The notes: generated by a model not told the origin, from the letters alone. A stretch of DNA of 64,000 nucleotides from Thiobius zoothamnicola (GCA_963678215.1 OY782758.1:620001-684000); one strand, 5' to 3'; counted from the first letter of the stretch, positions 42,215 to 51,190 are shown. A program made the numbers and translations.

Positions 42215-42244
42215 CGCTTGAATTCAGCCGACGCGTTAGCGGTC
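42210..42244. repeat. truncated integron attC site 3
   Basis: Begins GCTAACG at the antitoxin stop and continues with the hairpin GCCGAC-GCGTTAGCG-GTCGGC, whose last bases overlap the IS4 end at 42245. The right half of a normal attC is missing, so the IS4 element or an associated deletion removed it. Confidence 0.6.
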
Positions 42245-43690
42245 GGCCAATGTCATTAACTTAAGGGATAAGTGATTGCGTACGCTTATAGTTTGGTCGG
42301 AAAGCGGGGACCGCAACCTTTTTCAAATGCCTCGGGAAAGACCGACCGGGCCTGACGGGTTCGACCGCATTGACCATGCGTTGCAACAAGCACTGACATA
42401 AGTCGAGCACAGCATCAGAGCATAACACGCGCATCAGGTTATTCTTCATCGCCGATAAGGCATTGGCCCAGTTGATTTGGTATCGATAATGCCTTTTTCG
42501 GTAACGCTCATCGGCCAACCACTGGGCAATGAACACAAAAATTGCGGTCAGGTTCTGCGCCAGGATTTTGGCCTGAAAATCCTGTAAGACGACCTGGGGC
42601 GAACGACCTGAGACATTCTCCACCTCCAGGCGTAATTTGCTCCGCTTATACTGCTCCTCAATGCCCCAACGTAAGGCATACAACTTGGCAAACAACCGAG
42701 TGGGGTAGGTTTTCTCGTCCAGTAATGAGGTAGCCAAAACTTCAATCTCTCCAGACTTCAGTTCCACCCGGATTAAGCGTACCAGGATGGGCTTTGTTGG
42801 CAAATGAAAGTCTTTACACTGGCGGGCATTCTGGGCATTGGGTGTCAGCGACACGAGAGTGCTTTTTTGTCCTGATGCCACAAAGGCTTTCACTTCAGCA
42901 TGGAAGTCCAGGCGTACCCGCGCACAAAAGCCCCGTTGTTGCACGCAATGGAAAACAAACAGCCAGAACGCCGCATAGCCCCGGTCATACAAGAAAAGAT
43001 CATCTGGACGGGACTCCAGGACATACTCACTGGCAAAAGTGCGTTCACCCTCCGCATAGGGAGCCAAGTCGGCTTGAATCACCCGATCATTGAGCACATC
43101 ATACAGCGTAGACCAGCGGGCCAAAGGGACGCCATCGCCTTTGCGGTGACCAAAATGTGCGGCAATCTGAGGGGTAGAGGGCAACCGGGCAGTAGAACCA
43201 TCCACGGCCAAGACACGCAAACCTTGCCAACGTCGTTCACCGAGTTGTTGGGAAGCCAGATCAACCAGACGGTCATTGAGCCAAACCAAGGCGTGTGGGT
43301 TGAGTTTTTGACGTGCTCGACACAAAGCGGCGGGGGTGACTGGCTTCACGTTGGGTTGTGCTTCCTGTAACACCTCAAAAGCCTGATCCAGCTCATTGCG
43401 CAGGGTGCCTTTACGGAAATTGAGGCGTAGAGGGACTAAGCGGGATAGCGGTAAATCGCGTTGGCGGGAAAAATCACCGACCTGAGTGCGGGCTTGTTGG
43501 AGAAAGTCGTCTGAGCGAATAACATCCTTTATAGGGTCATAGATGTTTCTAAATAATGCGCTGAATCTGGGCAAGATCGGTTGTCGGGACTGGGGCTGAA
43601 AGGGACATGAAATGCTCCTGAGTAAACGATGAACTGGTAAAATACCTTACACTATTCAGGCACTTAGTGCTTAAGTTAATGACATTGGCC
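42245..43690 (-). mobile_element. IS4-family insertion sequence
   Basis: A 1,446-bp element bounded by 21-bp perfect inverted repeats GGCCAATGTCATTAACTTAA(G) at 42245-42265 and 43670-43690. It holds one transposase gene, whose stop codon lies in the left repeat. No target duplication is seen: the left flank is an attC fragment and the right flank an IS30 remnant, consistent with a later deletion or with insertion into already rearranged DNA. Confidence 0.88.
42261..43574 (-). CDS. IS4-family transposase
   Basis: This 437-residue DDE transposase has the first Asp in LRVLAVDGSTARLP, the second in LFLYDRGYAAF, and the Y-R-E-K signature in LYALRWGIEEQYKRSK. The main frame opens only at a TTG (43574). 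A strong ribosome site AGGAG followed by ATG at 43608 reads MSLSAPVPTTDLAQIQRII in the next frame and stops, so either a +1 shift is needed near ATTATTTAG or the start has been mutated. Confidence 0.88.
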   Translation of the reverse strand: MPRFSALFRNIYDPIKDVIRSDDFLQQARTQVGDFSRQRDLPLSRLVPLRLNFRKGTLRNELDQAFEVLQEAQPNVKPVTPAALCRARQKLNPHALVWLNDRLVDLASQQLGERRWQGLRVLAVDGSTARLPSTPQIAAHFGHRKGDGVPLARWSTLYDVLNDRVIQADLAPYAEGERTFASEYVLESRPDDLFLYDRGYAAFWLFVFHCVQQRGFCARVRLDFHAEVKAFVASGQKSTLVSLTPNAQNARQCKDFHLPTKPILVRLIRVELKSGEIEVLATSLLDEKTYPTRLFAKLYALRWGIEEQYKRSKLRLEVENVSGRSPQVVLQDFQAKILAQNLTAIFVFIAQWLADERYRKRHYRYQINWANALSAMKNNLMRVLCSDAVLDLCQCLLQRMVNAVEPVRPGRSFPRHLKKVAVPAFRPNYKRTQSLIP

Positions 43691-43900
43691 TTGGGGAAGT
43701 AACACCGCAATAAGCCATTGATCTGTTCATTCGTGCCACGTTGCCAAGGTGAATAAGGGTCAGCAGTCGGCTCTTACGATCCATATGCGTCGCCAAACCC
43801 AGGCCAAAACGTAGATGACGATAACGCCGGTGTGGACGGCGTTTGTGGCGTCTATGCAAAAAAGTTGAGAGCGCTTGGTCTTGGCCGCGTCCTTTACGCG
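43691..43900 (-). pseudogene. IS30-family transposase remnant
   Basis: On the minus strand the reading DPYSPWQRGTNEQINGLLRC YFPK (split here) is the conserved C-terminal block of IS30 transposases, cut at the IS4 end. A second fragment, about 43770-43900, reads HKRRPHRRYRHLRFG and MDRKSRLL in other frames. The gene is internally deleted and frameshifted. Confidence 0.75.
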
Positions 43901-44329
43901 AGCGCTATATTCCCATGAATATCCGTTTTAATCTGGGAAAGATTGCTGACTAATTTACAACAAACTTGGTAACGCCTTGAGAGATAAGAAATCTCGCTAA
44001 GCTTCCTCTCATGAGGCTATAACGCTCGTGTCATTTAATAGGTATTGTGTATACGCCAGTCGAAGTGGATCCATAGCATTAACGACCTGCTGCAACAAGA
44101 GTTCGGCCAAAACCTGGACAGCTCTGGGGTACGATATCATCGACCTCTCACCGCCATTGGATATTGATTGATTGTCAGGAAAGGGAGGTATTTGTGGAAA
44201 CCCGTGTGCTGACTCTGGGCGATAACCCGAAATTGACAGGCTGTTTTGCCCTACATCGGCCAGGGTACTCGGTCGATTTCATCCAGGTTATGATGAGCCA
44301 TTTATGGCTTCTGATAACGTCTGATGAAA
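43901..44329 (+). other. unassigned region, possible decayed gene
   Basis: I see no gene I can support. On the plus strand two neighbouring frames give HSINDLLQQEFGQNLDSSG (from 44072) and then QEREVFVETRVLTLGDNPKL and SVDF (44173-44280). These could be pieces of one decayed protein, but I do not recognise the family. Confidence 0.3.
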
Positions 44330-44692
44330 ATGTCTCTGGACAAGGCCGCCAGTTTAAACCTGATCAGCGCCTATGCCGATGGCCAAGTGACCATCCGCGA
44401 CGCTGGGTATGCTCCCAGCCTGCTGGTGCTGCCCACTGAGATCATTGCTGACTGGTCGGTGAGCAACATCACGCAGTTGGATCCTCAAGCGATCTCCCGC
44501 ATTGCGGAACACCAACCGGAAATTGTGATTTTAGGCACCGGTGCGCAACAATGCTTCCCCGATCCACGCGTGTTGATTCCATTGATGGCGGCTAATATCG
44601 GCTATGAAATCATGAACAACGCCGCCGCCTGCCGCACTTACAATATCCTGCTCAGCGAAAACCGAAAAGCCGCGTTGGCGTTACTGCCCTGA
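44330..44692 (+). CDS. Mth938-like domain protein
   Basis: This 120-residue cytoplasmic protein of the Mth938/NDUFAF3 fold family has YAPSLLVLPTEIIADWSV, EIVILGTGAQQCFPDPRVL and GYEIMNNAAACRTYNILLSE, which are the conserved stretches. Homologues are found near secretion genes in bacteria and in complex I assembly in mitochondria; the biochemical role is unknown. The ATG at 44330 is preferred over 44324. Two hairpins lie after the stop, facing the convergent DUF2892 gene. Confidence 0.88.
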   Translation: MSLDKAASLNLISAYADGQVTIRDAGYAPSLLVLPTEIIADWSVSNITQLDPQAISRIAEHQPEIVILGTGAQQCFPDPRVLIPLMAANIGYEIMNNAAACRTYNILLSENRKAALALLP

Positions 44693-44712
44693 TCGACTGA
44701 TTTCCCACTCAT

Positions 44713-44738
44713 AAAACACCCCACAGGAAACGGTGGGG
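44713..44738 (-). terminator. terminator of the DUF2892 gene
   Basis: On the minus strand CCCCAC / GTGGGG with an 8-nt loop is followed by TGTTTTAT. It lies about 66 nt past the DUF2892 stop and may also act on the convergent Mth938 gene. Confidence 0.6.
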
Positions 44739-44757
44739 CATCTATTGGAAAAATCAT

Positions 44758-44788
44758 TTCAATTCCCCGCCGCCTGCGGTGAATTGAA
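44758..44788. terminator. hairpin between convergent genes
   Basis: TTCAATTC / GAATTGAA, extended inward by CCGC / GCGG. A T-rich stretch follows on the minus strand (ATGATTTTTCC). It may work as a first terminator for the DUF2892 gene. Confidence 0.45.
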
Positions 44789-44803
44789 ATTGCACTGGAA
44801 CCA

Positions 44804-45019
44804 TTAATAAGCACTACCCGATTGTTTACCCAGTTTTTTAAGAATCATGGCGAGTGGGCAAAATCCCGTGAAGGCTGATTGAAACAGGTTGAAACCGACA
44901 AAGGCGGTAAAAAACAACCAATATTCATGGACGAAAATCGGGCTGCCTGACATACCCAGAGCCAGGGTTAACATGACCATAAAACCAGCGAAAGCCAAAA
45001 TAATACGTTCAATTGACAT
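44804..45019 (-). CDS. DUF2892-type small membrane protein
   Basis: This 71-residue protein has two transmembrane helices (IILAFAGFMVMLTLALGM and YWLFFTAFVGFNLFQSAF) and the family ending TGFCPLAMILKKLG. Such proteins occur alone or fused to rhodanese domains (YgaP), linking them loosely to sulfur chemistry. The ATG at 45019 fits the family N-terminus MSIERIILA. Confidence 0.87.
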   Translation of the reverse strand: MSIERIILAFAGFMVMLTLALGMSGSPIFVHEYWLFFTAFVGFNLFQSAFTGFCPLAMILKKLGKQSGSAY

Positions 45020-45144
45020 GCGTGAAGCTCCACTCATATGTTAAAAGTTACAGAAAACATAAGTATATTAGGTAAAGCTAATAATCATGTCAATGCGACA
45101 GACTGGCATTCATCCAAACCCGATTGATAACCAACACGCTATTT

Positions 45145-45612
45145 ATGATTATTCACCTGATCGCCATTGGCGACAAAATGCCTGCCTGGATCTCGCAAGG
45201 ATATGCTGAATACGCCAAACGCCTGCCGCATTCCTGTCAATTGCGATTATCCGAAATACCTCCTGGAAAACGCGGAAAGCAGACTGATCTTAAACGCATT
45301 GTGGAAGAAGAAGGTCGGCGGATGCTAAACGCCGTCCCCAAAAATTGTTTGATTATCGCCTTGGAGGTGAGTGGTAAAGCTTGGTCCACCGCGCAATTAT
45401 CGGAAAATATGCATCACTGGCTGCATAACGGCAGAGATATTGCTTTATTGGTTGGCGGGCCTGAAGGATTATCAATGGAAGCACGCCAAGCCGCGCAAAT
45501 CACCTGGTCACTGTCTCCATTGACCTTGCCCCATCCATTGGTCAGAGTGATTGTGAGTGAACAAATTTATCGCGCCTGGAGTTTACTCAACAATCACCCT
45601 TATCACCGCTAA
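45145..45612 (+). CDS. rlmH: 23S rRNA pseudouridine-1915 N3-methyltransferase
   Basis: RlmH methylates pseudouridine 1915 in helix 69, using the product of RluD, which is also encoded in this window. The SPOUT fold is seen in LVGGPEGLSMEARQAAQITW, SLSPLTLPHPLVRVIVSEQI and YRAWSLLNNHPYHR. The length of 155 residues from the ATG at 45145 is standard. The usual rsfS gene is not beside it. Confidence 0.96.
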   Translation: MIIHLIAIGDKMPAWISQGYAEYAKRLPHSCQLRLSEIPPGKRGKQTDLKRIVEEEGRRMLNAVPKNCLIIALEVSGKAWSTAQLSENMHHWLHNGRDIALLVGGPEGLSMEARQAAQITWSLSPLTLPHPLVRVIVSEQIYRAWSLLNNHPYHR

Positions 45613-45660
45613 AGAAAAAGGTTAGCGAAAGTCGCCGCAAAGCGGGGCTGCTTGGCCAGA

Positions 45661-46263
45661 CTATCCCGGCATAATCCAGTGATTCTCATTACCTTGCACG
45701 GATTTGATGCGCTGGTTGCGCTGCCGCTCTGCGGCATCCGGCGGATCCTGGCGATGCCAGCGTAATAGTTGGCCACGCTGGTATAATTTCAGTTCATAAC
45801 GATCCGCCAGGTAAAGCATGGCTCTGGCGATGTCGCCGCGTACAGCGGGTCTTGGTTCAACGCGTCGTTGACGTTGATTGATTTCCAGGTCACAGTCCTT
45901 TCTTATCCAACGTTCTCCCTTTAAAATACCGTAAGCCATGGAGCCACGTTCCGCATTCAATGCTTTATCCGCAGGATACATATTGTGCATATCCGCTTCA
46001 ATCTGATTGAATAATGTGCTGTTGGCGCGGCATTGGCGTCGGCTGCCGCATTGTAAACTGCGCGTGACCCAGGACATGGGGAAAACATGTTCGATATTGT
46101 AACGGCGATCACCTTTTATAAAGGTCTTTCCACAATACAAACTGACTCCCCCATTAGGGTAGAGTGTTTTCCAGAAAACCGGGATAGTTTCCAGATATTC
46201 AGCCATAACGGATTGGCTGACCAACAACACAGCGAAAAAGATCGACCGGGTCACTATTTTCAT
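45661..46263 (-). CDS. endA: secreted endonuclease I family nuclease
   Basis: This 200-residue exported nuclease has signal peptide MKIVTRSIFFAVLLVSQSVM (cleavage near MAE). The catalytic beta-beta-alpha metal motif is NIEHVFPMSW; DMHNMYPADKALNAERGSM and VRGDIARAMLYL complete the family pattern. Cysteines in the middle may form disulfides. It likely degrades extracellular or periplasmic DNA. The C-terminal NENHWIMPG is typical. It is convergent with rlmH. Confidence 0.92.
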   Translation of the reverse strand: MKIVTRSIFFAVLLVSQSVMAEYLETIPVFWKTLYPNGGVSLYCGKTFIKGDRRYNIEHVFPMSWVTRSLQCGSRRQCRANSTLFNQIEADMHNMYPADKALNAERGSMAYGILKGERWIRKDCDLEINQRQRRVEPRPAVRGDIARAMLYLADRYELKLYQRGQLLRWHRQDPPDAAERQRNQRIKSVQGNENHWIMPG

Positions 46264-46348
46264 TGACTTAACCCTTTGCATATTCAAAGTTAGACTTGGA
46301 TAATCACCACCGCAATATGCTTAAAAATATACGACATATTGTTTGAAA

Positions 46349-47134
46349 ATGAAAAACAACGACGATGATCTGTTTTTGCGCGGTCTGAACAAACCACGTA
46401 ACGGGCCTTGGCGTACCATCGCACTGGTGATTACGGTCACATTAATCGCCGTCTGGCTGGTGCCCGAAGAAGAACTGGAGCCATTACCCCCGCTGAACCC
46501 CATGAAAATTGCCGATCACGCCATATTCCATCCACCAGAATCCAGAGTGGCGGCAAAAACCTATGGCGAATTTCAGCAACCTGAGTCCCGCCATTTCAGC
46601 CAACCGAAAAAAACTGAGCAACCCTTTGACGACATCATCCCGTTGGAACCTGTGGAGGCGTTGCAACCGCTGGATGCCATTGTCAAAGAAGAAACCACCC
46701 TGGCTGCTCTTTCGCCCTTGCCAACGGACAAGCCCTTATCCGCGCCAAGAACGCCTGGCGCACTGGCCCGCGAACTGATACGACAGTTAGATGCCGCACC
46801 GGACGGAGATCTGAATCATGCCGTGACCCAAGCCCGAAAACAACTGAACCAAGGTCATATTGAGGACGCCTACCTACTCTATTTTTACGCGGCGCGTTAT
46901 GGACATCAGGAAGCCGCTTTCACTCTGGCGCAACATGCCGATCCCGCACACGATCAAACAATTGGACTGTTCCCTCAGCCGGATATGCGTCAAGCACTTA
47001 AATGGTATCAGCGCGCTGCGCAAGCTGGTCATGCCGAAGCCGGGTTAGCACTGGAACGTTTGCAGGCATCACTTGAAACAGCAGCCCAAGACGGCGATCC
47101 GCAGGCGCAGCGTCTGTTACTCCAATGGCGTTAG
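46349..47134 (+). CDS. membrane-anchored Sel1-repeat protein
   Basis: This 261-residue protein has one N-terminal transmembrane helix (TIALVITVTLIAVWLV), a Pro/Glu-rich linker to about residue 140, then helical repeats of Sel1 type (AYLLYFYAARYGHQEAAFTL and ALKWYQRAAQAGHAEAGLAL). The repeats should lie in the periplasm and bind a partner. It precedes the vWA gene by 17 nt on the same strand and probably begins the four-gene operon. The start could also be TTG 46343. Confidence 0.8.
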   Translation: MKNNDDDLFLRGLNKPRNGPWRTIALVITVTLIAVWLVPEEELEPLPPLNPMKIADHAIFHPPESRVAAKTYGEFQQPESRHFSQPKKTEQPFDDIIPLEPVEALQPLDAIVKEETTLAALSPLPTDKPLSAPRTPGALARELIRQLDAAPDGDLNHAVTQARKQLNQGHIEDAYLLYFYAARYGHQEAAFTLAQHADPAHDQTIGLFPQPDMRQALKWYQRAAQAGHAEAGLALERLQASLETAAQDGDPQAQRLLLQWR

Positions 47135-47151
47135 GCCACATACTTTAGATC

Positions 47152-49212
47152 ATGAAACCCATTCGCTTTTTGTTGTTGTGTCTGCTCGCCCTGGCGTCAA
47201 GCCATGTCGCCTGGGCGATGAAACCTCTTCTTATCCCCGGTAAACAAGCTTTATATCAACGTGTCCTGATCATGCCGGAAGGACGTTTATATACCGCTGT
47301 CGGCCAACCCTCGGGACAACAGGTAACGCCCTTCACGGCTTATTATGTCTATGCACGCCAGCAACATCATCAGGATGAGTGGCTACAGATCAGTACCAGC
47401 CGTCACGGCGACATCGCCGGATGGCTGCGCGCGGAAGATACCCTGGAATGGCGCCAGGGACTGACCGTGGCTTTCCGCGAACCCATTAATCATGATCGCG
47501 CCTTGTTATTCAATGACCCCGATGCTTTGCAAGCCATTGCGCAGCAACGCGATTTACGGCATTACGCCAAGCTGCATCAGGCTGCCATCCAGGGCGAGCG
47601 CCCCGGCGATTCGCCCGTCGTTGCCATTCAGCCCGCCGGTAAACTGGATATTCGCGAGCATTTTTATCTGGTGCCGATTCGCCAGCATCGGGATATTTAT
47701 CTGGGCAGCGCACGGGCGCGCATGTTGCAAATCGCCAGCGTACCGTTGAACAACCAACCCGCGCAGCCTTCTGGTACCAGCGCAGCACCGGCGGCTGAAT
47801 CTCTCCAACCCACTGAAGCACCATCGGTGCAAACCACAGATCAGGCGACGGCAGCCAATCAGGATGCCTACCGCGCTGGCTTGGTGTTTGCGATTGACGC
47901 AACTTTATCGATGCAACCCTATATTGATCGAACCCAACAGGCGGTGATGAAAATTTATGACAGCCTGGGGGACGCCGGTTTGCTCGGTAATGTGAATTTT
48001 GGTCTGGTCGCGTTCCGGGACTCGGTGCAGGCAGCGCCGGATTTGGAATTTTTAACCCGCACCTTCGTCAATCTGGAGCAAGGCCGTAATCCAGGTGCTT
48101 TTTTACAACAAATCAACACCTTGAAAGCCGCTGATGCTTCCAGTCAGGATTTTACGGAAGACGCTTATGCCGGGGTCAAACAAGCGATTGATGATATGGA
48201 TTGGAACCGCCATGCCGCGCGTTACGTGGTACTGGTGACGGATGCCGGCCCGCGCGAGGGCGCGGACCCACTCTCCAGCACTGGCTTGAGCGCAGCCACC
48301 CTGCGCGCGCTGGCGCAGAAAAACAACATTGCGATTTTCGTCATGCATTTGCTAACGCCAAACAGTATGGCGAATTTTGCTCAGGATGCGGCCAAATATC
48401 AGGAGTTGTCAGACTTTCCCGGCGTCGGCAGTTTGTACTATGGCGTGCCCACCGGGGACGTGAAAGAATTTGGTTTGGTGCTGGATACCCTGGCCCAACA
48501 AATCACCCGCCAGGTATGGAATCTGGTCAACCAACAACAAAGCGTTGAGGCGACCACCCATCAAGCCCCGCCCCGTCCGCCTGAGCCTGTCCGGGAAGCC
48601 TCACAATCCACGCCTCAACTGGTTGAATTGACCAGCAAAGTGGAAAAGCTGGGCCATGCCTTGCGTATGCGTTATTTGCAAAAAGACCAGGATGACAAAC
48701 TGCCCCGTTTGTTCAATGCCTGGCTGCTGGATCGGGATATTCGCAACCCGGATCAACGCACGCTGGATGTCCAGGTGCTGTTAACCCGCGACCAACTTTC
48801 TGATTTACACGACATTTTGCGCCAGGTGCTGCAAACCGCTGAAGACGGCCTGCTGTCACCCCGGAATTTTCTGAATGAATTGAAAAGCCTGGCGGCCACC
48901 ATTGCGCGCGACCCTGGACAATTGGGCAACACCACGGCGATTACCGCCGGTCAAGGCAACAGTCTGGCAGATCTGGGGTTTATGCGTGAATATATCGAAG
49001 ATCTCCCTTATACCGGCGAAGTGATGAATCTTTCATTGGATGATTGGGAAAACTGGTCAGCCAGACGGCAAATTGATTTTCTGCACCGCTTGGAGGAAAA
49101 GATTGATTATTATCGCGCGTTACATGATCACACAGATTTGTGGGTCAGTCTGGATAACGGACCCATTGATGGCGATTCCGTCTTCCCACTCACGTTGGAA
49201 ATGTTGCCATGA
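47152..49212 (+). CDS. periplasmic von Willebrand factor A protein, PpkA-like
   Basis: This 686-residue exported protein (signal MKPIRFLLLCLLALASSHVA, cleavage near AWA) has an SH3-like segment near residues 40-100 (EWLQIS ... AGWLRAEDTLEW). The vWA domain (about 240-460) starts GLVFAIDATLSMQPYIDRT, a DXTXS MIDAS motif close to that in the C-terminal domain of T6SS kinase PpkA, with YVVLVTDAGPREG as the second metal region. No kinase domain is present. The stop overlaps the ABC ATPase start by ATGA. Confidence 0.85.
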   Translation: MKPIRFLLLCLLALASSHVAWAMKPLLIPGKQALYQRVLIMPEGRLYTAVGQPSGQQVTPFTAYYVYARQQHHQDEWLQISTSRHGDIAGWLRAEDTLEWRQGLTVAFREPINHDRALLFNDPDALQAIAQQRDLRHYAKLHQAAIQGERPGDSPVVAIQPAGKLDIREHFYLVPIRQHRDIYLGSARARMLQIASVPLNNQPAQPSGTSAAPAAESLQPTEAPSVQTTDQATAANQDAYRAGLVFAIDATLSMQPYIDRTQQAVMKIYDSLGDAGLLGNVNFGLVAFRDSVQAAPDLEFLTRTFVNLEQGRNPGAFLQQINTLKAADASSQDFTEDAYAGVKQAIDDMDWNRHAARYVVLVTDAGPREGADPLSSTGLSAATLRALAQKNNIAIFVMHLLTPNSMANFAQDAAKYQELSDFPGVGSLYYGVPTGDVKEFGLVLDTLAQQITRQVWNLVNQQQSVEATTHQAPPRPPEPVREASQSTPQLVELTSKVEKLGHALRMRYLQKDQDDKLPRLFNAWLLDRDIRNPDQRTLDVQVLLTRDQLSDLHDILRQVLQTAEDGLLSPRNFLNELKSLAATIARDPGQLGNTTAITAGQGNSLADLGFMREYIEDLPYTGEVMNLSLDDWENWSARRQIDFLHRLEEKIDYYRALHDHTDLWVSLDNGPIDGDSVFPLTLEMLP

Positions 49213-49955
49213 CGGCTGAAGCCAACCCGATCAGCATCTACCAAATCCGCAATCTCCTGCTGGATCGGGAATCACAAGGCGTTTCATTCCGCTTGGCCGT
49301 GCCATCGCTCCAGATTCGTCAGGGAGAGAAAATCGCACTCATCGGTGAATCCGGCTGCGGCAAATCAACCTTGCTGGATATTCTGGCTTTTATCGCCCAA
49401 CCGACGGAAAGCGACGGATTTCTCTTTCACCCGGAAGAACTGGACGTTGGTGTCCATATTGATTATCACTGGCGCAAGCGCAACCTCAATCAGTTGGGCG
49501 ATTTACGGAAAAAACACATTGGTTACGTCATGCAGACGGGCGGCTTACTCCCCTATCTAAACGTGCGCGACAATATGAACCTGTCGCGCCATGTGTTACA
49601 CCAGGAAGATGATGGTTCCGTAGAGCAATTAGCCATGCAATTGGGTATTGCGCGACATCTCAATAAACTCCCTGAAACCTTGTCCACTGGCGAACGCCAG
49701 CGCGTGGCGATTGGCCGCGCCCTGGCACATAACCCATCCATCGTGATAGCGGATGAACCCACCGCCTCGGTTGATCCATTCGCGGCGGAAAAAATCATGT
49801 CTCTGTTCATCAGCCTGGCTGAGGCACGCAATATCACCGTGATCGTCGCCAGCCATGCCTGGCAACATGTCAATAAACTGGGCCTGCGCCGCTTATCTCA
49901 CCATACCCAGCGATCCAGTGATGGACGCACCACTGAAACTATCGTCAACGGATAA
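49209..49955 (+). CDS. ABC transporter ATPase (LolD/MacB/TagT-like)
   Basis: This 248-residue nucleotide-binding subunit has Walker A IGESGCGKSTLLD, the Q-loop YVMQTGGLLPYLNVRDNM, the signature LSTGERQRVAIGRAL (with T replacing the usual G), Walker B SIVIADEPTASVD, and an H-loop in VIVASHAW. A stretch of about 30 residues between Walker A and Q-loop (LDVGVHIDYHWRKRNLNQLG) is longer than in LolD. It pairs with the FtsX-type permease 12 nt downstream. Energy coupling rather than bulk transport is likely. Confidence 0.9.
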   Translation: MTAEANPISIYQIRNLLLDRESQGVSFRLAVPSLQIRQGEKIALIGESGCGKSTLLDILAFIAQPTESDGFLFHPEELDVGVHIDYHWRKRNLNQLGDLRKKHIGYVMQTGGLLPYLNVRDNMNLSRHVLHQEDDGSVEQLAMQLGIARHLNKLPETLSTGERQRVAIGRALAHNPSIVIADEPTASVDPFAAEKIMSLFISLAEARNITVIVASHAWQHVNKLGLRRLSHHTQRSSDGRTTETIVNG

Positions 49956-49967
49956 AATACCCCCCGT

Positions 49968-51173
49968 ATGCAGCTTTTTAAAACCTTGCGTTTGGCGACG
50001 CGCGATTATCAGCACGAGTGGAAAACCTCAATTTGTTTTGTATTGGGACTATCCGCCGTACTGGGTCCAATGATGGTGCTGTACGGCCTGAAGGTCGGCG
50101 TCATCGGCGGCATGTTCAATCAACTGATTGAAAATCCCATTAACCGCGAAATACGCCCGGTCAGCAGCGGGCGCTATGAACGCGCCTGGCTGGGCGCGCT
50201 GCACCGCCGCGATGATGTCACCTTCGTGGTGCCTCATACCCGCAATATTGCCGCGATGATTGAGCTGCAAAGTCAGCGCGCATCACGCATCATCAAGGCC
50301 GAAACAATCCCATCCGACCATGGCGACCCACTATTGGATCCGATACGCGTCACGCCGACCGGATTGCATGCCGTGGTGTTATCGCGTAGCGCTGCCAATA
50401 AGCTCAAAGTGGACGTTGGCGACACCATCAGCGGCAGCATCAAGCGACGCTACCGCGATCAGTCTGAGCGCGTGCATATCGATTTGAAGATTATCGGCAT
50501 CGCCCCGCTGGAATCCTTTGCGCGCGACGGCGTCTTCGCCGATTTGCGTTTGGTTGAGGCATTGGAGGACTTCCGTGATGGACATGCCGTGCCAGCCTTG
50601 GGCTGGACGGGCGATGTCGTTACCGGCGAGCGGACTTATCCAGGTTTCCGCCTGTATGCGCGCTCCATTTATGACGTGGAGAACCTCGAACGCCTGCTCA
50701 ACGAAGCCGGCATTGATGTGCGCACCCGCTCAACTCAGATCGCCCTGGTCGTTAAAATGGAACGCAACCTGAACGCCATTTATTGGCTCATCGCCTTAAT
50801 TGGCCTGGTGGGTTTCGCTTTATCCCTCGGTGCCAGCTTATGGGCCAATATTGACCATAAACGTAAAGAACTGTCGGTATTACGCCTGGTCGGCTTCCGC
50901 ACCGGGGACATCATCTGGTTTCCCATGATCCAGGCGTTTTACACCGCCGTGCTGGGCACCCTGCTGGCGGTTGGCTTGTTTCAGGGCGTTGCCTGGTTGA
51001 TCAATGACTTGCTTGGTCAACAATTGAGCAACGGCGAACCTGTCTGCATTCTGTATCAAGAACACTATATCGCGGCGGCAGTCCTGACCATCGTGACGGC
51101 GCTGATCTCAGCCATCCTGGCTGGCATTCGCGCGGCCCGCATTGAGCCGTCAGATGGTTTGAGGGAACTTTAA
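49968..51173 (+). CDS. FtsX/MacB-type ABC permease (TagS-like)
   Basis: This 401-residue permease has one N-terminal helix (TSICFVLGLSAVLGPMMVLY), a large periplasmic domain of about 220 residues, and three C-terminal helices beginning LIALIGLVGFALSLGASLW and continuing with HKRKELSVLRLVGFRTGDI, the classical FtsX/MacB motif. Such permeases transmit force or signals across the membrane. With the ATPase and vWA protein it resembles the TagT/TagS part of the P. aeruginosa TagQRST system. Confidence 0.88.
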   Translation: MQLFKTLRLATRDYQHEWKTSICFVLGLSAVLGPMMVLYGLKVGVIGGMFNQLIENPINREIRPVSSGRYERAWLGALHRRDDVTFVVPHTRNIAAMIELQSQRASRIIKAETIPSDHGDPLLDPIRVTPTGLHAVVLSRSAANKLKVDVGDTISGSIKRRYRDQSERVHIDLKIIGIAPLESFARDGVFADLRLVEALEDFRDGHAVPALGWTGDVVTGERTYPGFRLYARSIYDVENLERLLNEAGIDVRTRSTQIALVVKMERNLNAIYWLIALIGLVGFALSLGASLWANIDHKRKELSVLRLVGFRTGDIIWFPMIQAFYTAVLGTLLAVGLFQGVAWLINDLLGQQLSNGEPVCILYQEHYIAAAVLTIVTALISAILAGIRAARIEPSDGLREL

Positions 51174-51190
51174 CAATTCGCTGGCAAGAT

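Noticed and set aside
46349..51173. A type VI secretion cluster
   Set aside because: No Tss, Hcp, VgrG or ClpV gene is present; only the TagST-like and vWA parts resemble that system.
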